Shown here: in pieces, positions 46,752-58,920 of the stretch
Layout of the letters: each line of letters begins with the position of its first letter
Numbering within the stretch: position 1 is the stretch's first letter
From: Cyanoderma ruficeps
Lineage: Eukaryota; Chordata; Aves; Passeriformes; Timaliidae
NCBI GenBank assembly: GCA_008694505.1
Contig: VZDJ01004378.1
Location: 5,965,532-6,029,531 of the forward strand
Direction: 5' to 3'
Length of the DNA: 64,000 nucleotides
Position numbers and translations under genes: made by a program
Notes under the pieces: model-generated
Told to the model about the DNA's origin: nothing
The model's database searches: none
What the model saw: the letters and a program-made list of their open reading frames with translations, nothing else

Positions 46752-46771
46752 AAGGCTCAGAACTGAGCCTT
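46752..46771. repeat. Hairpin, perfect 9-bp arms
   Basis: AAGGCTCAG and CTGAGCCTT flank AA. It runs directly into the 20-bp string at 46767-46786 shared with 13958-13977. Confidence 0.75.
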
Positions 46772-46864
46772 ATTAACTTATTAACTTAATTTTATACAAT
46801 TTAGGTTCTAACTCTTTAATATATGTGAGCCATTTCAAGTCTTTTTTTCATACCACCTTCCACA

Positions 46865-46882
46865 CCCCCCCCCCCCCNCCCC
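46865..46882. repeat. Poly-C run with N
   Basis: Seventeen C and one unknown base (46878). Length is probably a sequencing estimate. Confidence 0.9.
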
Positions 46883-47346
46883 ACACTTGACCAAGGGACA
46901 CTATAAAAGTGCATGGCCAATGTTTGTGGATCTCTGAGCGTCCTTTGGCTATGGAGGAAATGGCTTTTGACTGCCTGCACAACAGTTTGTGCTAAGGCTG
47001 TGCTTGGCCTAGCTCCTGGCAATCCTGGGACACTGTAGGTACCTCTGTCACCATGGACTGCAAGTGTGTGCTCACACATACTAATGTGGCAAATGACAAT
47101 TCAGGGCTCTCACCAGAGAGGTAAATGGAAACCTGATCTACTCTTCTGCCACTACTCAGCACAGGTCAGTCTGTGAGAAGGCTTCAGCAGCTTGCACTGA
47201 AACCTCACATTTTGGATGGTAATCACTCCTGCACCTGTCTTTCCCAGATTCAGGAACATTGTGTCTGAGAGGCTCTTTATCCTGCATTATGCCAAGGTTT
47301 TCTCTGCAGTCAGCTCCACTCCAGACCACTCATTACTTTTTCTGTT

Positions 47347-47655
47347 AGAATCATACAATATTTTCATTTGGAAGGGACCTCTAAAGGTCCTCCAGTCCGA
47401 CTCTCCTGCAATGAGCATGGACATCTTCAAGTAGACCAGTCCAGCCTGACTGTGAATGTTTCCAGGCATGGGACATCCACCACCTATTTGGACAACATAT
47501 TCTAGTGTTTTACCACTGAAAAGCTTCTTCCTTATATGTAGCATAAATCAAATCTCAAAAATTTCCCCCATCTTTCTTATAGGCCCGCTTTAAGTTTGTC
47601 CCCATATTTCTTATGGGCCCCCTTTAAGTACGGAAAGGTTGCAAATGCCACCTTC
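47347..47655 (-). mobile_element. CR1 LINE fragment, minus strand
   Basis: AGAATCATACAATATT, CATTTGGAAGGGACCTCTAA, GGTCCTCCAGTCC, GGGACATCCACCACC and TTCTTATAGGCCCGCTTTAA follow the reversed CR1 order. The last block occurs twice (47575 and 47607), a local duplication inside the element. Confidence 0.85.
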
Positions 47656-49907
47656 TTATTTTAGAATGTTACTTAACATCGTGCCAGCTGGAGTTTTAAA
47701 TATTTCTCCAGAAACTAGATCAAGAAACCAATGCACCTTGTGATGAATAAATTAAGACTGCAGAGCTGCCACATTGCCACATGCATTGTCACCTAACTGA
47801 ACGGGTGCACAGATGCACCACCAGAGCCGAGTGAACAGTTTAAACACATCTCTATAAATAATTATGTGAACACCAACTTAGGAGTTCATGACACTCTCAC
47901 ATTCACATCTAAATGAAGACAGGCTATTAAATTGCACATTTGGTCTAGAGGGATGTTTGACATTAAATTCCCAATGGTATATTTGATGATAATGAGTACT
48001 TGCCATTTGCCTTCTACTGTGCTCTTTAATCCTGAGGCAAACCCAGCAATGCACGAGTTACTCAGCCAAAAATATCCAGATAACCACTGCTTTTTTACAA
48101 AACACTCACAGGCTCTTGGGTAATGTTCTGCAAACCAATTTGAAAATAATTTTGAATAATGAGCATATCTGAAGATGTTGAAATCTGCCTGCACACATTT
48201 CTCAAACAGAGGAAGGAATGAAAGGCAGCTGTTTATCCATGATGGATTAACAAGGAAAGTGTTAGGATTTATCTTGCCTGGTAATGCATATGTCTGTAAA
48301 TCTTAGGTAGGTCTCTACTGCTCACTTTGTGCCCTGATATGCTTGTGATAGGATTTGAGCAGTTTTTCCTTAAGGCAGGCATGTGTAATCTGCTTTCTGA
48401 ATCAGCTCTTGGACTGATAAAGCTTCCAGAGTCACGCACGAAGATAAAACAAAATAAGAACATGTTTACCTTCATTGCTCAAAAGTGCAACAGATGAGAA
48501 GCTCCTGCCTGGGCAATAACAATGACCATGAAAGAGAGAGAGAGGAGAGTAAAGCACTTTGAGTTGACCCTGCTGCCTCAAGTACGACTGGGGCTCTTTT
48601 CTTTCTCGGCTCTTGCCCCTGCCCTTCCACTCACCCACTGAGGAGAGTTTTCACTAGGTGGCACAATGTACGTATGACCTTGAGGCCAAGATTTTTTTTT
48701 CTTGGGCTGATTTTTCTCCCATCTTGCCGTTGCGGGCAAAGTCAGAGAGGTGCTGATAATCCCCTGCCCGCCTTCCCACAAATCTCTTTGTACCCAGAAA
48801 AGACAAGTTCATTGAAGAAGTGGCATGGAGCAAAAGCTCTCTTTATGGCTGTAGAAAGAAGAGCAGACCAGTCCAAGTGCTACCAAGAACTGCCTTCTTG
48901 GAGAGGGCACAGGGTCTGAGATGTGGAAATGATCCCAATGACCCAGGAGCTCAGAACTGGATGGCCTCTTGCCTGTGCAGTGAAGATCTCCCTGAACATG
49001 GGCACTGTCTGCCTGAAGGCCCTCCCTCTCTGTGCAGGAGGGCCTGTGGTAGGTGCCTTTGGGGACTGCCCTTTCTGAGCAGGGGAGCCCACCTGACTGC
49101 TGACACCTAGCCAAGCTGCCTCAGTGAGAAGTGTCCTGCCCTTCTTTCCTGGTCTCCAGAGGCCAGTGGCAGATGTGCAGATATCTCCAGTTCGTGACTC
49201 AGGTCCCAGGGGTACCAAATTGTCTTCTGGTGACATCTTCATCTCAATGACATGAGCAAGTATCTTAGGTGCCACAGTTTGGTGCCTAAACTTAGGTGAC
49301 ATTCATCTCCCACTGCTCCATCCCTTCTAATCCCCAGCTGCCATTAGTCATGTCTTTATACATATATAGCGATTTTGTAAAGAAAACAGTAACATACAGA
49401 CAGAGAAAAAAGAAATCAGGCTGAAAACCCTTTTTTAACTAGCACTCCCACAGAGAGGTAAGAACAAAAGAAAAAAGGCCAAGACAAAATATCTTCAGGT
49501 GGTGCCAGGGAGATGGAGGAGGGAGTCATATGCCTATTTTTTATTGCCAAGCAACCAAGAAAAATCCATATGATATATAACTGATATAAGGGATTTAGGC
49601 TTTTCACCTTTTCTGTTTTACTTTGGATATAAAGTAGCAACACATTTGCAGGAAACTTGACATATGTGGCATAGACCTACAGAAGAAATAGGTAATTTAG
49701 GAAGGTATTTTTTAAAAACCTTGGTGAAAAAAGTTAGGAAAATTATCTATTGGGCAAGAGAAAAGAGATGAATATGCAAAGAGTGGAAATCATCAGGAAC
49801 AGGCAGACAATTCTTTGAGTTATTCATTTACAAAATCATTTACTAATATAATCCAGATTTTTCACCCATCAGACAATGTTGGTGACATTCTACCCTGCAC
49901 TGCTCAG

Positions 49908-49930
49908 AAAAATCCCAGATTGCAGTCACT
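49908..49930 (+). CDS. Possible microexon, 23 nt
   Basis: Acceptor CATTCTACCCTGCACTGCTCAG and donor GTAAGAGG. All phases are open; in phase 2 (as needed after 45621) it reads KIPDCSH and ends phase 1. Short enough to be chance. Confidence 0.25.
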
Positions 49931-51622
49931 GTAAGAGGAAGAGCTGCCTTGTACCAAGATTCTTTGACCTCCTCTATTTCTTTCTTTCTGTTTTTCATTG
50001 ATAGATAGTGTCTGACAAGAGAATAAATTGTCTTCATGTACTCAATATTAGATGTAGGGGTTTTAGTTTCCTAGTGTATCATGTCAGTGCATAACTTCTA
50101 CAGCATAATATGCTTTATTTATTACTCCTGAAAGCTGGGGCAGGAGTATATCAATATATCAGTGAGCTTCTTTTGCATATCTCTGCAACATAAGAAGATT
50201 AAATGTATTTGTATAAGACGTCTCATGTCTGAACTGTTCTTCAGCCTTTCCAGTGAGAGAGGCTGCTCAGACAGTATTTACTAGACAGTAATTTTCCAGG
50301 CTCCAAAGACCCTCAGATACCTTTTTTTGCCCCAAAGTGTAATGTGAGTCATCAGTTGCAGCTTGATAATTTCTACCACACAGAGCAGTTTATATCTTCA
50401 TCTTTGCAATTGTTATTATGTACTTCTACAGCTGAACTTGATTTTTTTCCTTTTATCTCACACATCAAATTTTCTATCCACTTTAATATCGTCACTTGTC
50501 TTGAGTGAGAGTACTTGAAGAGTGGGGCCTTTTGTGAGAGCTGGACTGCCCAATTAAGGATTTTTCAAAGCAGAAGAGAATATTGTTCCCTGCTTTTTGC
50601 AGCTTCTGTGCTAGTTTCATATTCTCAATATGGTGTTTGCCCACTTCTCAACAATGACTTTTTTCTGATATACATCTGCTGTCCATGATGAGCTATTAAA
50701 TGGTATCTTTAAACTGCAGAATATAACAGAAGGGCTGACTACCATGAAGAGTAATCCTCACAACTAACTTGAAAAACTTGGCGTAGTAGTCACGAAGACT
50801 TGCAGAATATATTGTGACCTTGAATGTCATATATGTGTCAGGAGAGAAAGTCAACCAAACAAACTGATGTTCAGCTTTTTCCTGCCTTGGATTATGCTAC
50901 TTTGAGCTAGTAAGGCTTTTGATTTTAACATCAAAAGTATTGAAATAGGGTGAGATAGGTTGAAAAATTAATCAATGTTTTTTATTTCAATGGGTATTTA
51001 ACGGTATATAAAGGCAAACAAAACCCATGGCAATAGAGGTGGCTTTTCCAGAACTCTTTGGATATGAATCCACCAAATCAGTGTACCTGTTTTTTGTAAA
51101 ACCAGAGAAGTGCTCACTATTTTTGTCTCACACTTTTCCTTAGGCTTTCTTTTTCTTTTTCCTTCTGCTCTCTTCCAAAGCAGCTCCCCAGCTAGTCTTG
51201 ACTTTACTGTGCTGTCACCCTCTGACCTTCCTGCTGTGAAGATCACTTTCCACTAAACACCTCAACTGCTTTTATGCTCTCTCTCTCCTGACACTACATT
51301 CCTTCTCCAGTCAAGCTTTTTCCTCTTCTCCAAGCCATCCATACTACTAAATTTATAGCTTTCAAGATCTCTCCCAGTTTGCTCTCATACAGCTGCAATC
51401 CCTCTTCCCAACTTCCACTGCCTTTGAGGCCATGGTGCCATCTGCCACACTACCTGCCAGGTCTGACATCTGGATTTCATGTCTCTGCTCCTGGGCTGGA
51501 AGACAGATTCTGGTGAAATAACTGTGTCCATGCACTTTCTGTTGCCACGGTCATTCTTCTTCAAAGCAGCAACAATGAGTAGCAAAAAGCTAAATAAGAT
51601 GCAAATTTGGAGAAAAGATATT

Positions 51623-51655
51623 TTTCTATTTTATATATATTTATATATATAAAAA
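51623..51655. repeat. TA-rich repeat
   Basis: TTTTATATATATTTATATATATAAAA-type low-complexity sequence in intron. Confidence 0.8.
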
Positions 51656-51818
51656 CTCTAAGATCTTAAGGTGGAAAATAGAAAAGGGATGCTTAACTCC
51701 ATCTGTGGCATTATTCTTAGAAGTCCGAAAAGTAGGGTAAGGAAACTGGTCCCATGGCTGCACTTTCTTGGCTCAGTGCCTCTGAAAACCAAACCAAACA
51801 GTAGTGTTTTCCTACAAG

Positions 51819-51869
51819 TTATGTCCCTGCAAGCAAACAGAATGCTGTTTAGTGTCAATAACCTCACAT
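51819..51869 (+). CDS. Possible exon, 51 nt, phase 1 to 1
   Basis: Acceptor TAGTGTTTTCCTACAAG and donor ACAT|GTGAGG. In phase 1 it reads MSLQANRMLFSVNNLT, and the frame continues without a stop for 16 more codons. The start phase fits the end at 49930, but the end phase does not fit 53548, so another exon would be needed. Confidence 0.28.
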
Positions 51870-52483
51870 GTGAGGACCTGAAACTAAGAACAGAATTGGC
51901 CAGCATATGTTATAAATAATATCTCTGTAAATCAGAAAAAGGCTTAAGGACAAACTAGTCAGAAAATTGATTTTTAAGGTTTCCTGGAAAGCCCAACAAT
52001 GAAAAAGTAAAAAGGATTCAATACTTTGGATATGTCATTAAAAGGGTAAAAATAAGAGAGACAACTGCATTTGCAGTGCATGCAGTTATTCCCACCCGAG
52101 GGGCTGTTTGCACATGTGCATTCCCGGAGATGTTGCAGAGGCAGCTTGCCACAGAGTTAGCTGTCGCTCAACAGCTGTGCCTTTGCTGACACAGATTAAG
52201 TGATTTGGAACAGGAGAGAGTCTGATTCACAAAAAGTCTGATGAATTTGAGTTTTGTAAAGTAGGACCATTAAAAACTCATTCATGACAAAAGATTATTA
52301 TCAATCTCTGTTATGGTGATGGTGACAGGGTTAAAAGGAGATTTTAAGTCTAGAAGTATAACAAGATCCTACTGACGAATAGAGAAGTGTTGAAAAAAGA
52401 TTTGTAAGGGTATGACTGTGGGATATATAAGTTATGATATTTGCACTATAAAATGTGTGCTTTCCTCAAACATGTTTTAGACA

Positions 52484-52590
52484 GGGCATATTCAATTCAG
52501 GCTGTCATGTGCAGGACCAGGAGTTGGACTTGATGATCCTTGTGGATGCTTTCCAGCTCTAGGATATTCCATGTTTCTATGATCCTAATC
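52484..52590 (+). mobile_element. CR1 LINE 3' end
   Basis: GGACCAGGAGTTGGACTTGA, TGATCCTTGTGGATGC, TTTCCAGCTCTAGGATATTC and a TTTCTATGATCCTAA tail form the 3' end of a + strand CR1. Confidence 0.88.
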
Positions 52591-53547
52591 CCAATCAGCA
52601 CCTAGATGATAAAACTGAATATATAGTGTCTTGAGACCTTTGTCGACAACAGATAGTGGTCAAACTTATGCAACATGCAAAGTTTTTGCTTGGCACATCT
52701 GAGGCCCAATATAGCAAACAGGCAATATGGTGACTTGGGTGAGAGCATGTATAATGAAAGCTCAAAATGTACCTGTTTTGCACTGGAAGTCTAAGTCAAA
52801 ACAACTGCCTGATCAACAGTACACAGTAGTTCCACTGTATTGCAATAATATAGGCATGTGTATTATTAAGACCTTTAGGTCATGTGTCATCTTCATTTCA
52901 ACCCCCTGTTTTTTGGCCATGTTAGGCCCTCTACTTTCTCTTTTTCATCAGCTTGCTGTGAAGTTTCATCAGTTTTGCCAGTCAGGGTCTAGATGTTTTG
53001 AGCAGTATCATTGTCATGAATTAAATATTTTCATTCGTTTTTTTTTTGTCTTGCCTCCATTTTCTGCAATGCTTTCTATTCCACAATTTCATTTTATGGC
53101 CAGGATTTCAAATGATGAAAAGGAAAACGGCATGGTTGTTACAGAAATTAAACACAAAAATTACTGCTTTGTTCATTTTCCCTTTGCAAATGCATTTTAA
53201 TCTCTTCACAGGCAAAGAAGGCACTTAAGAGTTTTAAGCATTTCTGTTTTAACCTTAAAGTGAGTTTTATGTTCAAGGGAAGTTTATTTTATATTTTGCA
53301 ACTGCGAAAATTAAGCACACTCAAATAAAAAGACACACCTTTCACAAAATCAGGTAACAAGTTTGGGTTGAAAGCTTCAAAGAACAGAAAGCACCTCTAG
53401 AGCCACAGGTATAAAATAGATTCAAGTGCTTGGAAGCAGGAAATGTTTCTTGGTACCTACAGTCATAGTGTACATGTATGGAGAAAAAAATGCTTTATGA
53501 GGCACTGTGCAGTAGACATAATTATTCTAAGTGATCTTTCTTCACAG

Positions 53548-53641
53548 CTTTGCTCAATACACTTAATGTGTTTCTATCAGAGAGATCACACTCTGACATA
53601 TGAAACAGCTAGAATTTGTATTCCAGATCACAATTACACTG
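53548..53641 (+). CDS. Exon, 94 nt, phase 0 to 1
   Basis: Acceptor AAGTGATCTTTCTTCACAG is very strong; donor ACTG|GTGAAA is fair. It reads LCSIHLMCFYQRDHTLTYET then ARICIPDHNYT. The end phase fits the exon at 57712. The preceding phase-0 partner is not identified. Family not recognised. Confidence 0.5.
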
Positions 53642-56600
53642 GTGAAAGCAAGGAGCTTTGCATGTTTTTGTGTCTGGTTATTTGAGCTTACACCTGTGCT
53701 GGATGTTGCTTCCCAAAACAAAAACTTGTCAATCAGGAATTCCTTCATTACCCAAAGACTGGTTCCCCGTTAATGTTTATTTTTGAAAGTGTGAATAATT
53801 ACTGTAATATTAGCTGAAATCTACTTTTCTGATGACCCATAATACTGCAGAAAGCATATTGACAATGTGATTTGGAAAGTATTTCTTATAGGCTGCCTAA
53901 CAAAGTGCTTAGCTTCAGTTAACATTAAACCTTTATTTCTGACCGACTTATATTATTGGACACTCCAGCTCTTCATTACCTCTTGAATTAGTTTATCTGG
54001 TTTTTCTTTTTATCTTCCTTTTGGCTAAATGAAAAACATCTGCTTCTTTGTTTGCCCATAGTAGACTATTTGCTGTGTAGTTTTGATCTGTTGGCAATTT
54101 TGAGTAGCAGAATAAGAGTACAGAGAAGCAAGACCATAAAAATTATGTATCATCTAGTCAGCAAAAACTAATTTTTATACAATAAAACTTTCCTTTTCGA
54201 ATTTTTAATCCTGCTCTAACTAGAGGTTATGGTTGGCAGGAAACCAGTGAAGCATTAGTTAAGCTGTTGAGAACAAATCTTGGAGTAAAGAGTGAGAAGG
54301 CAGTTTATCACACCTACTAGAGGTCCTGCCCTATGCCAGAGAGAAGGTAGGCCTGGAAATGAAAACTTCAGAGAATCACTCTACAATATTAACCAATAAT
54401 AATACACAAAAGGAGAGGTCAGGGTTTGCTGGCTTAGGGAAAGAAACACAGGGAGACTGTACAGGAGTGCTTTGAGGTCATCCTGAGCTATTTTGAGACC
54501 TGTTTTCTCAAGAAATAATACTTGGAGACAGTTGGCTGGTTTTAATTGCTCTTGTAATTACACCTGGAGGGAACAGAATTGCAGGCACTGAAAATAACTC
54601 AGCCCTGCCAAGGTAATCACTGTTAGTGCTGCTCTGTGGGTTAATCAGGTGACCGTGTGGAGGTGTGTGATGGTGAGGGGGATAAGCTCTGATGAGAGCC
54701 ATACTTAGAGGTTAGTTTGTGGTATTGCTGGGTAGACTGGACCATGGGGATGTCCGGGGCATCCCTATCACAGCAGCATGGACCCTTGCAATTCAATTTC
54801 CAAAATACCTAGAGGCTTTACATGCCAGGATTAAGGCATAGTGAAAAGTCTGGCATGCTTTCTGACCTATCTCAGCATGTCAGGAGGACTTTTGCACTTT
54901 GGGCACCCTACACATCCATCGCTGCATTAGGTGACATCAGTATTCACCCAAGTAACAGCATTGAAGTCAGGGTAGGAAATGTTGAGCTTGCTACCCTATC
55001 TGCCTCTAGATAGTCACTAGGTGTGTACTGTGGCTTGACTGCATGATATTTACCTGAGTTTTCTCATTCAGGACTGTAAAAAATCACCTCTAGCCCATGT
55101 CCAGCTACACACTTTGCAGCATCATGATGTTACATCAACAAAAGGTGGTTTATTCTTGCTGCTCAGAGTGGAAAGGAGCTTGAGTGTGCTGAGTTGGGCA
55201 ACATAAGAACTTTCTAGGAACACCCCAGAGAGACTCCACTGTGCATTACGAGCCATGTGAAACTTCCATGAGGCATTTGACAACCAGAGTCATCTGTGGT
55301 ATTTCCATACTGCAGGGAGTGATGAAGCTTAATCTGCACTGACAATTATGGAAACAAGTCCCTCCTTCTCCTCCTTCCCCAGTGTTGTGGAACTCATCTT
55401 GGGAAAAGGCTGATGTCCAGATGGGATAGAGATTTGTTGGAACTGGGGCTAAGTAAGGGTTGGCATGTTTTTGAAAAAAATTAGAGGAGTAAGAAGTATG
55501 ACTGACCTGATAATTTTGACAGATACTACTTGTTACAGGGCTTCTTCCACAGACATTTTGTAGGATTTTGACTGAGGCAAATAGTCTGCAATTACAGCAA
55601 TTTGCCTGCTTCTGTACCCAAATCAGCCAGTTACTGGGACTCCAACTGACTTGGTTTCCCTTGCAGAATTCAGTTCCATTAGAAAAAAACACATTCTGAA
55701 ACTGTCAGTTTTGAAGGAAAAATTTCCAGTGTTTTTCCTCATTACAAACCATTCCAATTCATCATTTCAAAATTATCTTTTAGACAAGGTCATTTTTCTG
55801 AGTGTAAGTAAAGCCTTTGATGCTGTTTTCCAGAGCAGTGTCTGTCCCTGGAGACACTGCCTCTTCATGGCTTGGATGGTGTACTGTCCACTGGGTAAAA
55901 AAATGGTGGATGTTTGGGCCCAGAGAATGGTGGTGAATGGAGTGAAATCCACACGAGTGCTTCTCCCTGGGGCTCAGTATTGGGCACAGGTCTATTTATT
56001 ATCTTTTTCAATGATCTGGAAGAGGGCAGCAATGGCACACTTAGTCTGCAGATTACCCCAAACTGGGCTGGAGCGTTGATCTGCTGGAGGGTAGAAAGGC
56101 TCTGCAGGAGAGGTCTGGACTGGTGGTATTCACCCAGATGATATTCACAGTATTCAATATGGGATTATCAGATGGGCTGAGGTTCAATGAGGCAAACTGT
56201 TGGGTCCTGCCCTTGGGTCACAGTAACCCCATGAATTGCTATAGGCTTGGAAATGAGTGACTGGAAAGTGACCCAGTGGGAAGGGACCTGGGGGTGCTGG
56301 TCAGCAGCAGCTGAACATGAGCCAGTGTGTGCCCAGGTGGCTGAAAATGCCAATGACTGCCTGACTTGGATCAGAAAGGGTGTGGGCAGCAGGACTAGGG
56401 CAATAATCATCCTCTTGTACATGGCACTGGTGAGTCTGCACCTCAAATCCTGTGTTCAGTTCTGGAGACCTCACTACAAGAAAGACATTGAGGTGCTGGA
56501 ACAGGTCCAGAGAAGGGGAACAAAGCTGGGGAAAGGTCTGCAGCACAGGCCTGATGAGGAGCAGCTGACAGAGCTGTGAGTGTTTGGCCTGGAAAAGAGG

Positions 56601-57711
56601 AGACTGAGGGGACACATTATCATTCTATAATTATCTGAAAGGAGGTTGTGACCAGTTGGGGGTCAGTCTTTTCTCCCAAGTAATAAGCAACAGGACAAGA
56701 GGAAATGGCCTCAAGCTGCACCAGGGGAGGTTTAGGTTGGAAGTTAGGAAAAGGTTTTTCACAGAAAGAGTTATCAAGCACTGGAACAGTCTGCCCAGGG
56801 AAGTGGTGTGTCACCCTCCCTGGGGCATTTAAAAGCTGTGGCACTTCAGGGCATGGTTTAGTGGTGGATTTGGCAGTACTGGGTTAACAGTTGAAGTTGG
56901 TGATCTTAAAGGTCTTTCCCAACCTAAATGATAATTTCAAAAATATACGAACATTAACATGCAGTTCCTGCAGACTGTTGGAACTACTTACCAAGCTATG
57001 AGTTTTAAGAAGCTGAAGTTGAAGCAGAACAGTGTTCCACTGAGATGATTAATGTTTTGCATAAATTTCCTCCAGGAAGGATTTCAAATTTTTTGAAGGG
57101 AAGAAGTGTTTCTAATTAAGAAATCAGTAAAATTTCAGGATTTCAATTTTCTCCATGTGGCAGGCTTTGCAGTCTTGCTATGTATCTCAGATGTGAAGGA
57201 AAAATGTGCACTTAAATGGAATAGGATCCACAAAATAGTCCCTTTCTGACGTAGCTGCTTGATATTGTACAACAAAGATCACTGGCATGACTTTGCTTCG
57301 CTACCTATCTAGGGGTTCATCTTATCAGTAATTGCCTGATTAGCCACATCTCACAGAGCAGATCTTCAGGCAACCTGTCATGACTCTCAGTGCAAAAAAA
57401 CATCTTAAGGAAGGAGAATGGCATGAATGAGGGCATCTTGGTCCATGCAGGGAAGCAGCCTGAGCATTGCATTTGTCTTGCATTGCAGACTAGATCCTAG
57501 GTTCCCTTAAGAATCATGGTGTTAAATTTATATGTGATTTCTTTATGCCAAGCGCTGAATAGCAAAGCACAATATCCAAGCCAATATTTTTAAGCCCCAT
57601 AAAACAATGCCACATTAAACAAGGAAAAGCATACCTGCCCGAGCTACCAAATGCCACCACAAATATTGAAGTGTAAGCCTGATGAAGCTTTTCACTGTTT
57701 TGCATTTACAG
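53642..57711. other. Intron with 1.1-kb CR1
   Basis: Apart from the CR1 at 55795-56938 no feature is supported. Short frames near 54822 and 55246-55692 have no splice context. Confidence 0.5.
55795..56938 (+). mobile_element. CR1 LINE, 5'-truncated, decayed RT end
   Basis: The longest transposon here. Its left end encodes the last third of a CR1 reverse transcriptase: an LSVSKAFDAVFQ block near 55798-55833, then after a frameshift GSVLGTG and FFNDLEEGSN near 55970-56035, then more shifted fragments. The 3' non-coding region follows with GAAATGGCCTCAAGCTGC, TGGAACAGTCTGCCCAGGG, GGCATGGTTTAGTGGTGG and a GATCTTAAAGGTCTTTCCCA end. The frame is broken several times, so it cannot encode an active enzyme. 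Same strand as the host gene. Confidence 0.9.
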
Positions 57712-57784
57712 CAGCTCTAAAGAAATCAGAAAAGTGTTCTCAGAAAAGATTGAAGTTTCAGCTCCTCATTTTATCTCTGTCTAG
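57712..57784 (+). CDS. Possible exon, 73 nt, phase 1 to 2
   Basis: Acceptor TTCACTGTTTTGCATTTACAG is strong; donor CTAG|GTGCTA is weak. In phase 1 it reads ALKKSEKCSQKRLKFQLLIL. A second open frame reads SSKEIRKVFSEKIEVSAPHF but ends in a stop at the donor. The start phase fits 53641. Confidence 0.4.
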
Positions 57785-58509
57785 GTGCTACACACACACA
57801 GTGGCATTGTCTCTATATGTCTATTTCTATGATTGTCAGGCATGAACTAGATCGCTAAATGCCTTTTTACAAAAATCAGGTTGAACTAAGAACAATCCCT
57901 TAAATAACATTTCATTTATTTTATGTTCAGGATGGTATCTGAGCTGGAGGCTTCAATTAATTACTGTGTTAATAGACTTAGCACAAACAGGGTATATGTA
58001 CTTTCCTCTCCATTTGTAGAGCATCTGGCAGCAAAATTAACTGACCTTCTGTGATTCCTGTGCATTGTCAGTGAGCACAGTACCAGTCAGTCACTTCTCT
58101 TATGCCTCTTGAAAGCCAAATAGACCTACTTATTTGCTTTTATGTAGAAGGCAGAAGGTAACAAGAAGATGGTATTCACAGTATGCAGCACTTGATTATC
58201 AGATTTCTGCAAACTTTTGGGTTAAGTTTAATGATGTTTCTTTCAAGCAGAAATATGGTATGAGAAGGTATTATTCTTCCATGAGAATCTGAGGTTGTTT
58301 CTCAGCAACAATAACATAATAAACTAGACAGTAGTTCTCTAGCCATTCTTAAAGATATGTCCTCATCTAAAATTTTCACCAGAACAACAAACATATTATA
58401 GAACAAACAATTTCTCTGTAAATCACTTTGAAAAGTCATGTGCTGGCTCTGTTGAAGTCTCCTGTGGGAAATCATCAAACAGGAAGGGTTCACAAGCTGG
58501 AGTGAGTTC

Positions 58510-58920
58510 AACCACTGCAGCCCAACATGGTGGAAAGAGGCTGAGGGAAGAGGGCTTACTTCACCTGGACAGGGAAAGATTAAGGAGAAGGACCTTACTG
58601 CTTTTTTCAACTAAAAGGAGGTTGTAGAAAAGACAAAGCCTCAGAGGTGCACAGCAAAGGAAGGTAGGCCACTGTTGCATGCTAGAAGATGGGCTCTTAT
58701 GACTGTCTCTGTAGATGAAAAACATCTTCACATTGAGAACAGGTAAGTACTAGGTCACATTGCTTCAAAAGTGAAACTTCTGTTCTTGGAGATTTTCAGT
58801 ATGTAGGTAAAGAAGACCCTAAGCAGCTTCTGTACCTTGAGGTTAGCTCTACTTTGAGGAGTGGTTCTGACTAGGTGATCTCTGAGGCCACTTCTGAACT
58901 AAATTATTCTGTGTCTCTAA
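58510..58920 (+). mobile_element. CR1 LINE fragment, older copy
   Basis: A diverged + strand CR1 3' region: CTTACTTCACCTGGACAGGG, a GAAAAACATCTTCACATTGA block, then GACTAGGTGATCTCTGAGGC, a CACTTCTGAACTAAATT block and a TATTCTGTGTCTCTAAT tail. Its terminal motif differs from the octamer tails of the other copies, suggesting an older subfamily. Confidence 0.75.

Larger units (their letters stand above)
45622..53547. other. Intron region, about 7.9 kb
   Basis: Includes the AT-palindromic gap (46488-46580), a hairpin (46752-46771), a C run (46865-46882), CR1 pieces (47347-47655, 52484-52590), an AT repeat (51623-51655) and two weak exon candidates (49908, 51819). The GC-richer 48560-49330 has frames on both strands but no splice pair. 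A phase mismatch between 45621 and 53548 implies missing exons. Confidence 0.45.

Noticed and set aside
46660..47110. Possible LTR (GGGAGACCCTGGGGGTGGAG start, poly-C run, TATAAAAG near 46904)
   Set aside because: No pair of ends with a target duplication could be found, so it is not called.
48560..49330. GC-richer patch with frames on both strands (up to 140 codons)
   Set aside because: Looked like a possible single-exon gene or LTR, but no start context, domain, splice pair or TG...CA boundary was found.
52727..53200. Open frame of 157 codons on the + strand
   Set aside because: Its right part follows a long pyrimidine tract and a CCAG acceptor and looks protein-like in two frames, but no acceptable donor follows and the ORF has no recognised domain.
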